Of a stretch of 64,000 nucleotides of DNA, positions 6,769-14,998 are shown one piece after another. The notes beneath the pieces were generated by a model. The model was not told the DNA's origin. It did not search any database and saw only the letters and a program-made list of their open reading frames with translations. The stretch covers positions 1 to 64,000 of the forward strand of contig CAZNAD010000009.1 of the NCBI GenBank assembly GCA_964571195.1. The letters are read 5' to 3'. This DNA comes from PALSA-1006 sp964571195 (GTDB taxonomy: Bacteria; Pseudomonadota; Gammaproteobacteria; Burkholderiales; Gallionellaceae). A program made the position numbers and the translations under genes. The first letter of the stretch is position 1. Each line of letters begins with the position of its first letter.

Positions 6769-7752
6769 TTAGTTTTGCCACAACGGCGGTTCTTCCATCA
6801 GGGCTATCTGCTCGCGCAGTTCGAGGATGCGGTTCTGCCAATAGATCTGCGTGTTGAACCACGGGAACGCCTGCTTGAAGGCGGCATCGTCCCAGCGCCG
6901 CGCCAGCCAGGCCGAGTAGTGGATCAGGCGCAGGGTGCGCAAGCCTTCGATGAGGTGCAGCTCGCGCGCGTCGAACTCACAGAAATCTTCGTAGCCTGCC
7001 AGCACATCGCCCATCTGCTTCACCCGGTCTTCGCGCTCGCCCGAGAGCAGCATCCACAGATCCTGCACCGCAGGGCCCATGCGGCTGTCGTCGAAATCGA
7101 CGAAGTGCGGGCCGTCGTCGGTCCACAGCACGTTGCCTGCATGGCAGTCGCCGTGCAGGCGCAAGGTCTGCACCTTGCCCGCGCGCTCGAAGCAATGGCG
7201 CACGCCATCCAGCGCCTGATCGACCACACTGCGATAGGCCGCATCGATATCGGCGGGGATGAAGTTGTTGGCTAAAAGATAATCGCGCGGTTCGATGCCG
7301 AAGGTCTCGATATCCAGCGCGGGGCGATGTTGATAGCCCTTCACCGCGCCGACCGCATGGATGCGACCGAGAAAACGCCCCAGCCATTCCAATGTGTCGC
7401 GATCTTCCAGTTCCGGTGCGCGTCCGCCATGCTTGGCGAACACCGAGAAGCAGAAACCGTCGAAATGATGCAGGGTCTTGCCGTCGATCACCAGCGCAGG
7501 CACCACCGGTATCTCGCGCTCCACCAGCTCCTGCACAAAGGCATGCTCCTCAAGGATGGCCTCGTCGCTCCAGCGCGCCGGGCGGTAGAACTTGGCGACC
7601 AGCGGCGCGCCTTCGTCCATGCCGACTTGATACACGCGATTCTCGTAGCTATTCAGCGCCAGCAAACGGCCATCGCAACGCAAGCCAATACTCTCCAGTG
7701 CGTTGAGCATGGCATCGGGGGGGAGCGAAGAAAAAGAAGCGGAGATAGTCAT
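6769..7752 (-). CDS. srkA: Stress response serine/threonine kinase SrkA (YihE/RdoA)
   Basis: A 327-residue protein, the same length as E. coli SrkA (328). It has the aminoglycoside-phosphotransferase-like kinase fold: LNSYENRVYQVG near the start, the substrate-side KFYRPARWSDEAILEEHAF, the catalytic loop LHGDCHAGNVLWTDD and the metal-binding FVDFDDSRMGPAVQD. SrkA protects cells against stress-induced death and appears to act on envelope and oxidative stress. The ATG at 7750-7752 (MTISASF) is preferred to the longer frame starting at 7836, which would run into the upstream hairpin. The neighbouring RM genes are unrelated. Confidence 0.88.
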   Translation of the reverse strand: MTISASFSSLPPDAMLNALESIGLRCDGRLLALNSYENRVYQVGMDEGAPLVAKFYRPARWSDEAILEEHAFVQELVEREIPVVPALVIDGKTLHHFDGFCFSVFAKHGGRAPELEDRDTLEWLGRFLGRIHAVGAVKGYQHRPALDIETFGIEPRDYLLANNFIPADIDAAYRSVVDQALDGVRHCFERAGKVQTLRLHGDCHAGNVLWTDDGPHFVDFDDSRMGPAVQDLWMLLSGEREDRVKQMGDVLAGYEDFCEFDARELHLIEGLRTLRLIHYSAWLARRWDDAAFKQAFPWFNTQIYWQNRILELREQIALMEEPPLWQN

Positions 7753-7790
7753 GGGGCGAGGATACCAGTCATTCAAGGCGAACTGAAAAC

Positions 7791-7817
7791 CATGCCTACG
7801 TGAGCCACGTAGGCATG
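7791..7817 (-). terminator. Rho-independent terminator of the restriction-modification genes
   Basis: A perfect 12-bp stem CATGCCTACGTG / CACGTAGGCATG with a 3-base loop. Read leftward it is followed by GTTTTC, giving a short U-run. It lies 62 bases after the nuclease stop and separates the RM pair from srkA. Confidence 0.75.
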
Positions 7818-7878
7818 ATGAAGGTGAAACAATCAACTGGAAGGTAATGCAATGCTGCCGCGCATCGCCCAGAGAGTC

Positions 7879-8865
7879 TTATGATTTGTGAGGCCCCAAG
7901 AACTTGTCGCCATTGAAGTGAATCATATGCTCTGGATTTTCAGCAATCCAAACTTCTGTTTCCCACGCGATGTCTGCCGCAAATTTCTTAAATGCAGCTC
8001 GCGTAAGGAATGCAGTAACAAAAACAATATCGGCAGAGCAATTTACCAGTTGTTTCTCGAAGGTCAGTTTTCTCAATGGGTCTATCGGGTTTGCAGAATG
8101 GACAGCCTCAATCAAAAAAATCCAGTTCTTGTTTTTTGAATAGGCAAGGATGTCGGGCAGTTTGTCGTGTGCAATTTCGAAGAACTTCAATTGACTCAAG
8201 GTTGCTTCATTTAAAAAGAGGAACTTGTCTGCGGTATCTCCGACATAGAGCACTTCCGCATCTTGCCCGAATCTTGGCAAGAACTCTTCAATAACTGCCT
8301 TTTGAATCTGATTGTGTTCCCCAGGACTAAACACAATTTCCGTATTTCCAATTTTCACAGGCAGCATAGACTTTTCCCTGCGCTGCTTTAGCTGCTCTAC
8401 AAGAGTATTCTTCCCCTTCATAAATTTCTTCAAGGAGGATTCCCATTGTGGAGTTCCAAACTTCTTGATTTGGTCTGCAAACTTAGGGTTGATGGCATAC
8501 CCTCTCGTCCCATCGTTTGTGGCCGCGTCTTCGTTGCCAGCCGCTTTTAAGACTGCGCCAACCTCTACAGGAAATACCAAATCCTTTCTGCGTATATCGT
8601 CGTACGAACCTGACGAAATGTTCTCGCCAAGGTGTTTATTCATCCAGTTAATACAATCCCTTGATCTTGGTCGATGGGATGGATCATTCACTTTTATCTC
8701 GGTCCATTTGTCGCCAGGTTTAATTCCTGCAACTGCCAAAAAGGCTTTGGCCATTTTCGCCTTTCTTCTTTCAGTCATTCCTTCAGTAGGAACACCAAAA
8801 GCAACCAGAATGTCAGTCGCCTCCTTGACAAGAGTATCTAGCTGTTTCTGTTTCTTTGGAGACAT
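7879..8865 (-). CDS. BsuBI/PstI-family type II restriction endonuclease
   Basis: A 328-residue protein whose C-terminal half (about residues 180-328) is an unmistakable BsuBI/PstI domain: FSPGEHNQIQKAVIEEF, LYVGDTADKF, HDKLPDILAY, FLIEAVHSANPI, VFVTAF, IAWETEVWIAENPEHMIHF and NGDKFLGP. The N-terminal part (residues 1-170) matches the helical domain of the same family. PstI and BsuBI cut CTGCAG; whether this enzyme does so is inferred only. The ATG at 8865 has AGGGA about 9 bases upstream; a TTG at 8874 is less likely. The start is 12 bases after the methylase stop, so translation is probably coupled. The DNA is clearly more AT-rich than its neighbours, which suggests horizontal transfer. Confidence 0.9.
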   Translation of the reverse strand: MSPKKQKQLDTLVKEATDILVAFGVPTEGMTERRKAKMAKAFLAVAGIKPGDKWTEIKVNDPSHRPRSRDCINWMNKHLGENISSGSYDDIRRKDLVFPVEVGAVLKAAGNEDAATNDGTRGYAINPKFADQIKKFGTPQWESSLKKFMKGKNTLVEQLKQRREKSMLPVKIGNTEIVFSPGEHNQIQKAVIEEFLPRFGQDAEVLYVGDTADKFLFLNEATLSQLKFFEIAHDKLPDILAYSKNKNWIFLIEAVHSANPIDPLRKLTFEKQLVNCSADIVFVTAFLTRAAFKKFAADIAWETEVWIAENPEHMIHFNGDKFLGPHKS

Positions 8866-8877
8866 ATGGCCCAATCC

Positions 8878-9939
8878 CTAGTAAGTTAAATTTATCTGCT
8901 TCGGAGTAGCATGTTTACGGATTTCCCTTGGCGAGAGAGTCTCGGCACTTGCCAAATACCTCGCAACAGACTGAGCTAGAGCATGAGCAAACATGGGAGG
9001 AACCGCATTCCCAACTTGCTTGAATTGACTTTGCTCCCCACCAATAAACTCAAACCAGTCTGGAAAACTTTGGAGTCTCGCAGCCTCTCTAACAGAAAGT
9101 CGTTTTCGCCGACCATCGGGCAATTTTATTCTTTGCATATCGCCCGTTGCACCAGCCAAATTTCTGCAAGTTAAAGTCCGTGCGGGTTTATCTAAATTTA
9201 GGTCTCTTGGGTTAACACACTTTGATGCAGCCTCATACTTTGCAACATACGCATCTTGATTGTCCGTCAAAAATTTAGAATTAAACGAAGATTCAAATGC
9301 CATTGAACCGAGAGCCTGCCCCGCCGTAACAACTTGATTGGAGTGTTTTGGAAAGGAATATCCCCCCTTATGCCCTACCACTATCACTCGCTCCCTATTC
9401 TGCGGAACGAGGTAATGGGAAGCGTTAAGCAAGTGAAATTCCACCACATAGCCAAGGCTTTCTAATTTGCTAACAATCTCATCTAAATACCACCTGTTTC
9501 GATAGAGCAAGCCCCTCACATTCTCAAACATCCAAAGCCTAGGATTCAGTTGTTCCACAGCGGCGATGAACACAGGAAAACCATCTCGAGAGTCATTAAG
9601 TCCTTTTTGGTGCCCACCAACACTGAATGGTTGGCATGGGGGACCGCCTATTACAACATCTGCGAGCTCAAATTTATGATCACAAGTCAGATAGGCATTG
9701 TGGCATTCACCATTCAGATTCATGTTGTAGCTATGACAGCAATCTGCATCCATTTCATAGCCGATGGTTTCAAATCCAACTGACTCAAAACCAAGCCCCA
9801 AGCCACCGCAACCGGCAAAGAGATCGAGAACCGTCCCTAAGCTGTTTGCCTTCGGGCGCAGGGTTTCGTTGATGAACCCCATATAACCGCCTTCAAATTT
9901 TTGCATCATGTATCCGTTCAAAATTATGAGGGGAACCAT
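8878..9939 (-). CDS. DNA (cytosine-5)-methyltransferase of the RM pair
   Basis: A 353-residue C5-cytosine methylase with all main motifs in order: I VLDLFAGCGGLGLGF (residues 37-51), IV GGPPCQPFS with catalytic Cys102, VI ENV (139-141), VIII QNRERV (180-185), a target-recognition region at about 190-265, IX LSVREAARLQSFPDW and X GNAVPP. It should protect the site cut by the downstream nuclease. PstI and BsuBI themselves pair with N6-adenine methylases, so this partner is unexpected. Start choice is open: the codon at 9939 has no ribosome site, 9909/9906 a weak one, and the ATG at 9882 has AAGGCGG just upstream; all keep the full catalytic domain. The DNA is AT-rich relative to its flanks. Confidence 0.9.
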   Translation of the reverse strand: MVPLIILNGYMMQKFEGGYMGFINETLRPKANSLGTVLDLFAGCGGLGLGFESVGFETIGYEMDADCCHSYNMNLNGECHNAYLTCDHKFELADVVIGGPPCQPFSVGGHQKGLNDSRDGFPVFIAAVEQLNPRLWMFENVRGLLYRNRWYLDEIVSKLESLGYVVEFHLLNASHYLVPQNRERVIVVGHKGGYSFPKHSNQVVTAGQALGSMAFESSFNSKFLTDNQDAYVAKYEAASKCVNPRDLNLDKPARTLTCRNLAGATGDMQRIKLPDGRRKRLSVREAARLQSFPDWFEFIGGEQSQFKQVGNAVPPMFAHALAQSVARYLASAETLSPREIRKHATPKQINLTY

Positions 9940-10062
9940 TTGGCAACGACACCAATTGTCTCACGCCACCCACCCAATTTGCTGTTGGAGAACCCCTTTA
10001 TCGGGCCTTGCAATACAGAGAAGATTACAATTCGAGTTTGCAACAACCGATAGGTTGCCCCC

Positions 10063-10719
10063 TCAAATCTCCTCAATCACCTTCTCCATCGGAAACCGCG
10101 ACTTCGGCAACTTCGCGTTGAAGTCATCCGCACCGCGATAGCCCAATGCCGCGATCACCACGCTGGTCAGGCCTTGTTCGCGTAGGCCGAGTTCTTCGTT
10201 GAGGATGCGCTGGTCGAAGCCTTCGATGGGGGTGGCGTCGATCTCCAGTGTGGCGGCACCGAGCAGCAGGGTGCCGAGGGCGAGGTAACACTGTTTTTCC
10301 ATCCAGTGCTGCGTGTCTTTGTAATCGTAGCGGTGCAGGCCGGTGTAGAAGCTGCGGCCCTTGCTTTGCGCGGCCTTGCTCTCCGGCGTGGGGTAGCGTC
10401 CGTCGGCATCTTCCTGCGCGAGCAGATTGGCGAGGTGGGTCTCGTCCATGGTGGTGCGGGCGCAGAACACGACGACGTGGGAGGCATTGAGTATCTTGGG
10501 GCCATTGGATGCATAAGCGCCTTGCTGCGCGGCCTTGGCGATGCGCGCCTTGCCTGCCTCGCTGGAGGCGATGATGAAGTGCCAGGGCTGCGAGTTGATC
10601 GACGAAGGCGAGAACCTGAGCAGGGTCTTGAGTTGTTCGACCTGTTCTGCCGGAATCTTGCGAGTGGGGTCGTAGGCTTTGCAGGTGTGGCGGGTCAGTG
10701 CGATGCGGGCGATGTCCAT
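10063..10719 (-). CDS. nfsB: Oxygen-insensitive NAD(P)H nitroreductase NfsB
   Basis: A 218-residue FMN-dependent nitroreductase, collinear with E. coli NfsB (217). Diagnostic stretches are ALTRHTCKAYDP, the FMN-binding LLRFSPSSINSQPWHFI, SHVVVFCARTTMDE, QEDADGRYPTPESKA, IEGFDQRILNEELGL and KLPKSRFPMEK. It reduces nitroaromatics and quinones by two-electron transfer in the cytoplasm. There is no visible link with the RM genes, which lie about 120 bases downstream of its stop. Confidence 0.92.
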   Translation of the reverse strand: MDIARIALTRHTCKAYDPTRKIPAEQVEQLKTLLRFSPSSINSQPWHFIIASSEAGKARIAKAAQQGAYASNGPKILNASHVVVFCARTTMDETHLANLLAQEDADGRYPTPESKAAQSKGRSFYTGLHRYDYKDTQHWMEKQCYLALGTLLLGAATLEIDATPIEGFDQRILNEELGLREQGLTSVVIAALGYRGADDFNAKLPKSRFPMEKVIEEI

Positions 10720-10802
10720 GCGTTACTCCGATATCAAATGGGGTTGATAGGCCGGACAGGATTTTGCATCAAACGGGGAGCATTGTCTCAATGCTCCCTA
10801 CT

Positions 10803-11375
10803 TCATTTTTTATATCGTTGCACTTCCGCCAACCCGAGTGCATTCCATCCCTCATGCCCGAGACGCTCCATGGTCTCGATGTTTTTGTCGAATATCTGGT
10901 CGGCTTCTGGAAATGCGGCGACGGCTGCGTTGACGCTGGCTTCGCGCAACAAATGCAGGGTCGGATATGGAGAGCGGTTGGTGAAGTTGCTGATGTCATC
11001 CGGCTCGGTACCCTCGAACTGATATTGCGGATGCATGCTGGCGACTTGTAATTCGCCATCCAGATCGACCTCTTCCAGGGCGGCGTCCACCACATCGAGA
11101 AAATCGTTGTAATCGAGGAAGTCGGTGAGTACGTGCGGGTGAATGAGCAGCGTGGTATCGATCTTCTCTGCGCTGCTCTCTGCCAATACCTCCAGCTCCT
11201 GCAACAGATCGCGCAGCAATTCATCCGCTGTCTGTGCCGCACTCACCACATACCGGACCTGGCCTTTGACGTGTACGCTTTTGGCGAACGGGCACAGGTT
11301 GAGGCCGATTACGGCTTTCTCTAGCCAGAGTTTGGTGGCGGTGATGGCTTGGTCGTTGCTGATATTTGTATTCAT
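10803..11375 (-). CDS. DUF1415 family protein
   Basis: A 190-residue protein of the DUF1415 family, recognised by TKLWLEKAVIGLNLCPFAKS at the N-terminus, the LIHPHVLTDFLDYNDFLDV block, FTNRSPYPTLHLLREASV, and the C-terminal NIETMERLGHEGWNAL. The conserved Cys in NLCPFA and the paired histidines could bind a metal or cofactor, but no activity is established. It is downstream of the rhlE gene across a CT-rich repeat and 83 bases upstream of nfsB, so it may be co-transcribed with nfsB. Confidence 0.85.
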   Translation of the reverse strand: MNTNISNDQAITATKLWLEKAVIGLNLCPFAKSVHVKGQVRYVVSAAQTADELLRDLLQELEVLAESSAEKIDTTLLIHPHVLTDFLDYNDFLDVVDAALEEVDLDGELQVASMHPQYQFEGTEPDDISNFTNRSPYPTLHLLREASVNAAVAAFPEADQIFDKNIETMERLGHEGWNALGLAEVQRYKK

Positions 11376-11421
11376 TTATTCCCCTCTCCCCAACCCTCTC
11401 CCTCAAGGGGAGAGGGGGCAG
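11376..11421. repeat. CT/GA-rich hairpin element, copy B
   Basis: CCCTCTCCC (11394-11402) pairs with GGGAGAGGG (11408-11416). The element lies between the rhlE stop and the DUF1415 start, the same 3'-end position as copies A (6685-6768) and C (60331-60361). Confidence 0.6.
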
Positions 11422-11426
11422 GAAAA

Positions 11427-12773
11427 TTAGCGACCGCGACCACCGGAACGGTGCAACACCGGCGCGGCTCCGCGACCGGCACCGTGACCACCCGCTGGCT
11501 TACCACCCGTACCAGTACGCGGCGCACCGCCTGTACGTGCTTGTCCGCCACCCGAACGAGGCTGGCTGCGACCCTGGCCTTGGCGCTGTCCGCCCTGGCC
11601 GCGATTCTGCCCGTTGAGGATAGGCTCGGCCTTGATGCGCGGATCTGGCTCGAAGCCGGGAATCTGCACCACCGGGATTTCGCGCTTGATGAGGCGCTCG
11701 ATGTCGTGCAGCAGTTTCTTTTCGTCGATGCACACCAGCGAGCTGGCTTCGCCATTGCTGCCCGCGCGGCCGGTACGACCGATGCGGTGCACATAGTCTT
11801 CCGCCACGTTGGGCAGCTCGTAGTTCACCACGTGCGGTAGTTCGCTGATGTCGATGCCGCGCGCGGCGATGTCGGTGGCACACAGCACTTGCAACTTGCC
11901 GGTCTTGAATTCGGCCAGCGCGCGGGTACGGGCGGCCTGGCTCTTGTTGCCGTGGATCGCCATCGCGCTGATGCCGTCCTTGTTCAAAAACTCGGCCAGA
12001 TTATTCGCGCCGTGTTTGGTGCGGGTAAATACCAGCACCTGAAACCAGTTGTGCTCTTTGATGAGGTGCGTGAGCAGTGCGCGCTTACGTTCCCGATCCA
12101 CCGGATACACACGTTGCTCGATCAGTTCGTTGGCCTGATTGCGGCGCGCCACTTCGATCAGCGCCGGGTTGGTGAGCAGACCGTCGGCCAGCAATTTGAT
12201 CTCGTCGGAGAAGGTGGCGGAAAACAGCAGGTTCTGGCGTTGTTTGGGCAACACGGCGAGGATCTTTTTGATGTCGCGGATGAAACCCATGTCCAGCATG
12301 CGGTCCGCTTCGTCCAGCACCAGTATCTCGATGTGCGACAAATCGACGGTCTTTTGTTGTAGATGGTCAAGCAGACGACCCGGCGTCGCCACCAGGATAT
12401 CTACGCGGCCATGCAGTTGTTTGATCTGCGGATTGATGTTCACGCCGCCGAACATCATCATGGAACGGAGCGGCAGATATTTGCCGTACAGGCGCACACT
12501 CTCTTCCACCTGGGCAGCAAGTTCGCGTGTGGGAGTAAGGACTAACGCGCGGATGGGTGCTTTCCCGCTGATGGGTTTAGCCATCAGCCGCTGTAGCAGG
12601 GGCAGGGTGAATCCAGCGGTCTTACCGGTGCCGGTCTGTGCGCCACCCATAAGGTCACCACCTTTGAGGATGACGGGGATGGCCTGCGCTTGGATAGGGG
12701 TAGGTTCGGTGTAACCGCGTTCGGAAACGGCGCGGACGATTTCTTCGGACAAGCCGAGAGCTGCAAATGACAT
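11427..12773 (-). CDS. rhlE: DEAD-box ATP-dependent RNA helicase (RhlE type), first copy
   Basis: A 448-residue DEAD-box helicase. The Q motif (GYTEPTPIQAQAIP), Walker A AQTGTGKT, PTRELAAQV, DEAD, SATFS, ARGID and HRIGRTGR are all present. The C-terminal 75 residues are rich in Gly, Arg and Gln, as in RhlE-type RNA-binding tails. It remodels structured RNA in ribosome assembly or mRNA decay. A second RhlE-like gene lies at 40992. It is preceded by a 267-base gap before the divergent HDOD gene. Confidence 0.9.
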   Translation of the reverse strand: MSFAALGLSEEIVRAVSERGYTEPTPIQAQAIPVILKGGDLMGGAQTGTGKTAGFTLPLLQRLMAKPISGKAPIRALVLTPTRELAAQVEESVRLYGKYLPLRSMMMFGGVNINPQIKQLHGRVDILVATPGRLLDHLQQKTVDLSHIEILVLDEADRMLDMGFIRDIKKILAVLPKQRQNLLFSATFSDEIKLLADGLLTNPALIEVARRNQANELIEQRVYPVDRERKRALLTHLIKEHNWFQVLVFTRTKHGANNLAEFLNKDGISAMAIHGNKSQAARTRALAEFKTGKLQVLCATDIAARGIDISELPHVVNYELPNVAEDYVHRIGRTGRAGSNGEASSLVCIDEKKLLHDIERLIKREIPVVQIPGFEPDPRIKAEPILNGQNRGQGGQRQGQGRSQPRSGGGQARTGGAPRTGTGGKPAGGHGAGRGAAPVLHRSGGRGR

Positions 12774-13040
12774 GTGTGACTTTCTATTGGATTACATCGG
12801 CCTGTCACGCTTGAAGCGCGCCAGTCTTAGGCTGAATGAGGGGAAAACGAACCGGATTCGGTAGCGGAGGATCAAGACTGAAGCGATCCCAGCGCGACGC
12901 ATTGTAACATGCCCGGCCCGGTTCGCGCCGGCATCCGGCCAGAATATATAGATACTCTGAGCGCTTGCGAGTTCGGCGTAGCTTGTGCATGATGCGCCCC
13001 ACTCGGAGGCCGACTCTCGGCACTCCTAACGGGGAAAACC
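12774..13040. other. Divergent intergenic region between rhlE and the first HDOD gene
   Basis: 267 bases that must carry promoters in both directions. GGGG at 13030-13033 can act as the ribosome site for the HDOD gene. No clear operator, terminator or small gene was seen. Confidence 0.4.
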
Positions 13041-13889
13041 ATGCACGCTGAATTATCGAATGATGTTACCGAACAGATGTTGATGGGCATCTCGATCCCG
13101 CCCTGCCCGGCTTCGCTAACTTCCATCATGCGCGAAGCAAAACACCCGGCTACTGATTACGCAAAACTTGCTCTTCTGATCAGCCGGGATGCAGGGGTTG
13201 TCGGCCCGCTGCTCAAATTGGCCAATTCCCCGTTCATCGGGCTCAAAAGCAGGGTGAATTCAGTGTTCCAGGCCGTCAGTGTGCTGGGGGTGCAGAACAC
13301 TCTGAATCTGGTACAGAACATCGCGCTGAGGCAAAGTCTGGGCGGCGGCTCGCAAAGTTTCGACAAATTCTGGGAACGCTCGAGCCTGTCCGCCACCATC
13401 GCCGAAAAGATCGCTGCCAGGTTCCCGCATCTGTCCAGGGACGACGCTTATCTCACCGCCCTGTTCCACGATTGCGGCATTCCCGTGCTGATGATGAAGT
13501 TCCCGGACTATCGCCAGGCCGTGATGACCCAATGCAAAGAAGGTAAAGCGATCTGTGATGTCGAGAACGATCTCTTCTCCACTTCGCACACCGTAGTGGG
13601 CAATATGCTGACGCGCAGCTGGATGCTGCCCGGACATATCAGCAAAGCCATTCTGTACCATCATGATGACTCCATCTTCTCCTCCGCAGACGAAAACATC
13701 GGTAGCAGCGTGTGTGGTCTGGTCGGCATCGTACACATGGCCGAACACATCGCTGACGAACACTTACACGTAAGAGACAGCGTCGAATGGAAGCAATTTG
13801 AAAAAATTGTGCTGGCACATTTCGAAATGTCGGCTCAAGAATTCTCCGAGCTCAAGGGAGATATGCTGGCATTCCTGAACGGCGAATGA
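13041..13889 (+). CDS. HDOD domain signalling protein A
   Basis: A 282-residue single-domain HDOD protein. It shows the HDOD pattern ISIPPCPASLTSIM, LISRDAGVVGPLLKLANSPF, QAVSVLGVQNTLNLV, YLTALFHDCGIPVLM and ILYHHDDSIF. HDOD domains derive from HD phosphohydrolases but usually lack the full metal site, and they act as output or scaffolding modules in two-component, c-di-GMP and stress responses. No receiver, GGDEF or EAL domain is attached. A close paralogue follows at 14108, so the pair arose by tandem duplication. Confidence 0.88.
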   Translation: MHAELSNDVTEQMLMGISIPPCPASLTSIMREAKHPATDYAKLALLISRDAGVVGPLLKLANSPFIGLKSRVNSVFQAVSVLGVQNTLNLVQNIALRQSLGGGSQSFDKFWERSSLSATIAEKIAARFPHLSRDDAYLTALFHDCGIPVLMMKFPDYRQAVMTQCKEGKAICDVENDLFSTSHTVVGNMLTRSWMLPGHISKAILYHHDDSIFSSADENIGSSVCGLVGIVHMAEHIADEHLHVRDSVEWKQFEKIVLAHFEMSAQEFSELKGDMLAFLNGE

Positions 13890-13997
13890 TTCTTGCGCCT
13901 CGATATCCGGCAGGACGATTGGATATCAAGAACGTAATGTTCCGGCAACATATCCGCAATACTCTCCGAATACGCTTGAAATACAGCCAGTGCGCCA

Positions 13998-14036
13998 CGT
14001 ACTAGACATTTAATCCGCGCGTACTAGATATTTAAT
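13998..14036 (+). repeat. Tandem 17-bp direct repeat upstream of HDOD gene B
   Basis: CGTACTAGACATTTAAT (13998-14014) and CGTACTAGATATTTAAT (14020-14036) differ at one base, with a 22-bp period, about two helical turns. They lie about 70-110 bases before the second HDOD start, where a regulator could bind both copies on the same face. Binding is inferred. Confidence 0.6.
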
Positions 14037-14107
14037 TCTATTGCAGGGTTGCCTTGGGTTCTGCATGATGCGCAGCCATGGCTGCTTAGATCTGTAAGGA
14101 GAAAACT

Positions 14108-14950
14108 ATGTGTGCGGAACTTGGCAAGAACATTACTGAACAGGCATTGCAGGGTATCTCCATCCCGCCATGCCCGACCTCGCTTACCTCTATCCTACGC
14201 GAATCGAAACATCCTTCTACCAACCTTACCCGCCTCTCCAATCTGATCAGCCGCGACGCGGGCATAACTGGCCCTTTGCTTAAACTGGCGAACTCGCCAT
14301 TCGTCGGCTTAAAAAACAAAGTCGATTCAGTTCTGCAAGCCGTTAATGTATTGGGGATGCAGAATACCTTGAACCTGGTACACAACATCGCGTTGCGCCA
14401 AAGCATAGGTGGAAATGCGGCTCACTTCGAAAAATTCTGGGAACGCTCGAGTATGTCCGCAACTGTCGCGGAGAAAGTTGCGACAAAACTACCCGGCGTG
14501 CACAAAGACACTGCCTACATCACCGCGCTGTTTCATGACTGCGGTATTCCGGTGCTGATGCTAAAACACCCGGAGTATCAGAATGCCCTGATCGAACAGG
14601 GCAAACAAGGCAAATCCATCTGCGAAATCGAGAACGAGGTCTTTTCCACCAGCCACACCGTGGTCGGAAATATGCTCACGCGCAGTTGGATGCTGCCAGC
14701 CCATGTATGCAAGGCGATCCTGTATCACCATGACCACACTATCTTCTCTTCGATCAAAGAGGCGATTGATGCCGAGATATGCAATCTGATCGGCATCGTG
14801 CACATGGCCGAATGCATCGTTGACGAGTATCTGGGCACCAAAAGCGAATGGCCCCGGTTCGAACTGGCCGTGCTCCGTCATCTCGAGATGTCCACACAAG
14901 AGTTCTTCGAACTCAAACAGGACAATCTGGCAATTTTGAGCGGCGAATAA
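14108..14950 (+). CDS. HDOD domain signalling protein B
   Basis: A 280-residue HDOD protein that aligns along its whole length with the protein at 13041 (for example ISIPPCPTSLTSI, SRDAGITGPLLKLANSPF, YITALFHDCGIPVLM, SHTVVGNMLTRSWMLPAH). Most differences fall in the first 40 and last 50 residues. The start has a strong ribosome site (AAGGAG). It has its own 218-base upstream region with a tandem repeat, so the two copies may respond to different signals. No partner domain is present. Confidence 0.88.
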   Translation: MCAELGKNITEQALQGISIPPCPTSLTSILRESKHPSTNLTRLSNLISRDAGITGPLLKLANSPFVGLKNKVDSVLQAVNVLGMQNTLNLVHNIALRQSIGGNAAHFEKFWERSSMSATVAEKVATKLPGVHKDTAYITALFHDCGIPVLMLKHPEYQNALIEQGKQGKSICEIENEVFSTSHTVVGNMLTRSWMLPAHVCKAILYHHDHTIFSSIKEAIDAEICNLIGIVHMAECIVDEYLGTKSEWPRFELAVLRHLEMSTQEFFELKQDNLAILSGE

Positions 14951-14998
14951 GCGCTCCCCCGCAGGGGAAATACTGAATTCGCCGCCTAGACGTTCAAG

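Noticed and set aside
7879..9939. A mobile element or prophage carrying the RM genes
   Set aside because: No integrase, transposase, terminal repeat or attachment site duplication was seen around the pair. Only base composition argues for transfer.
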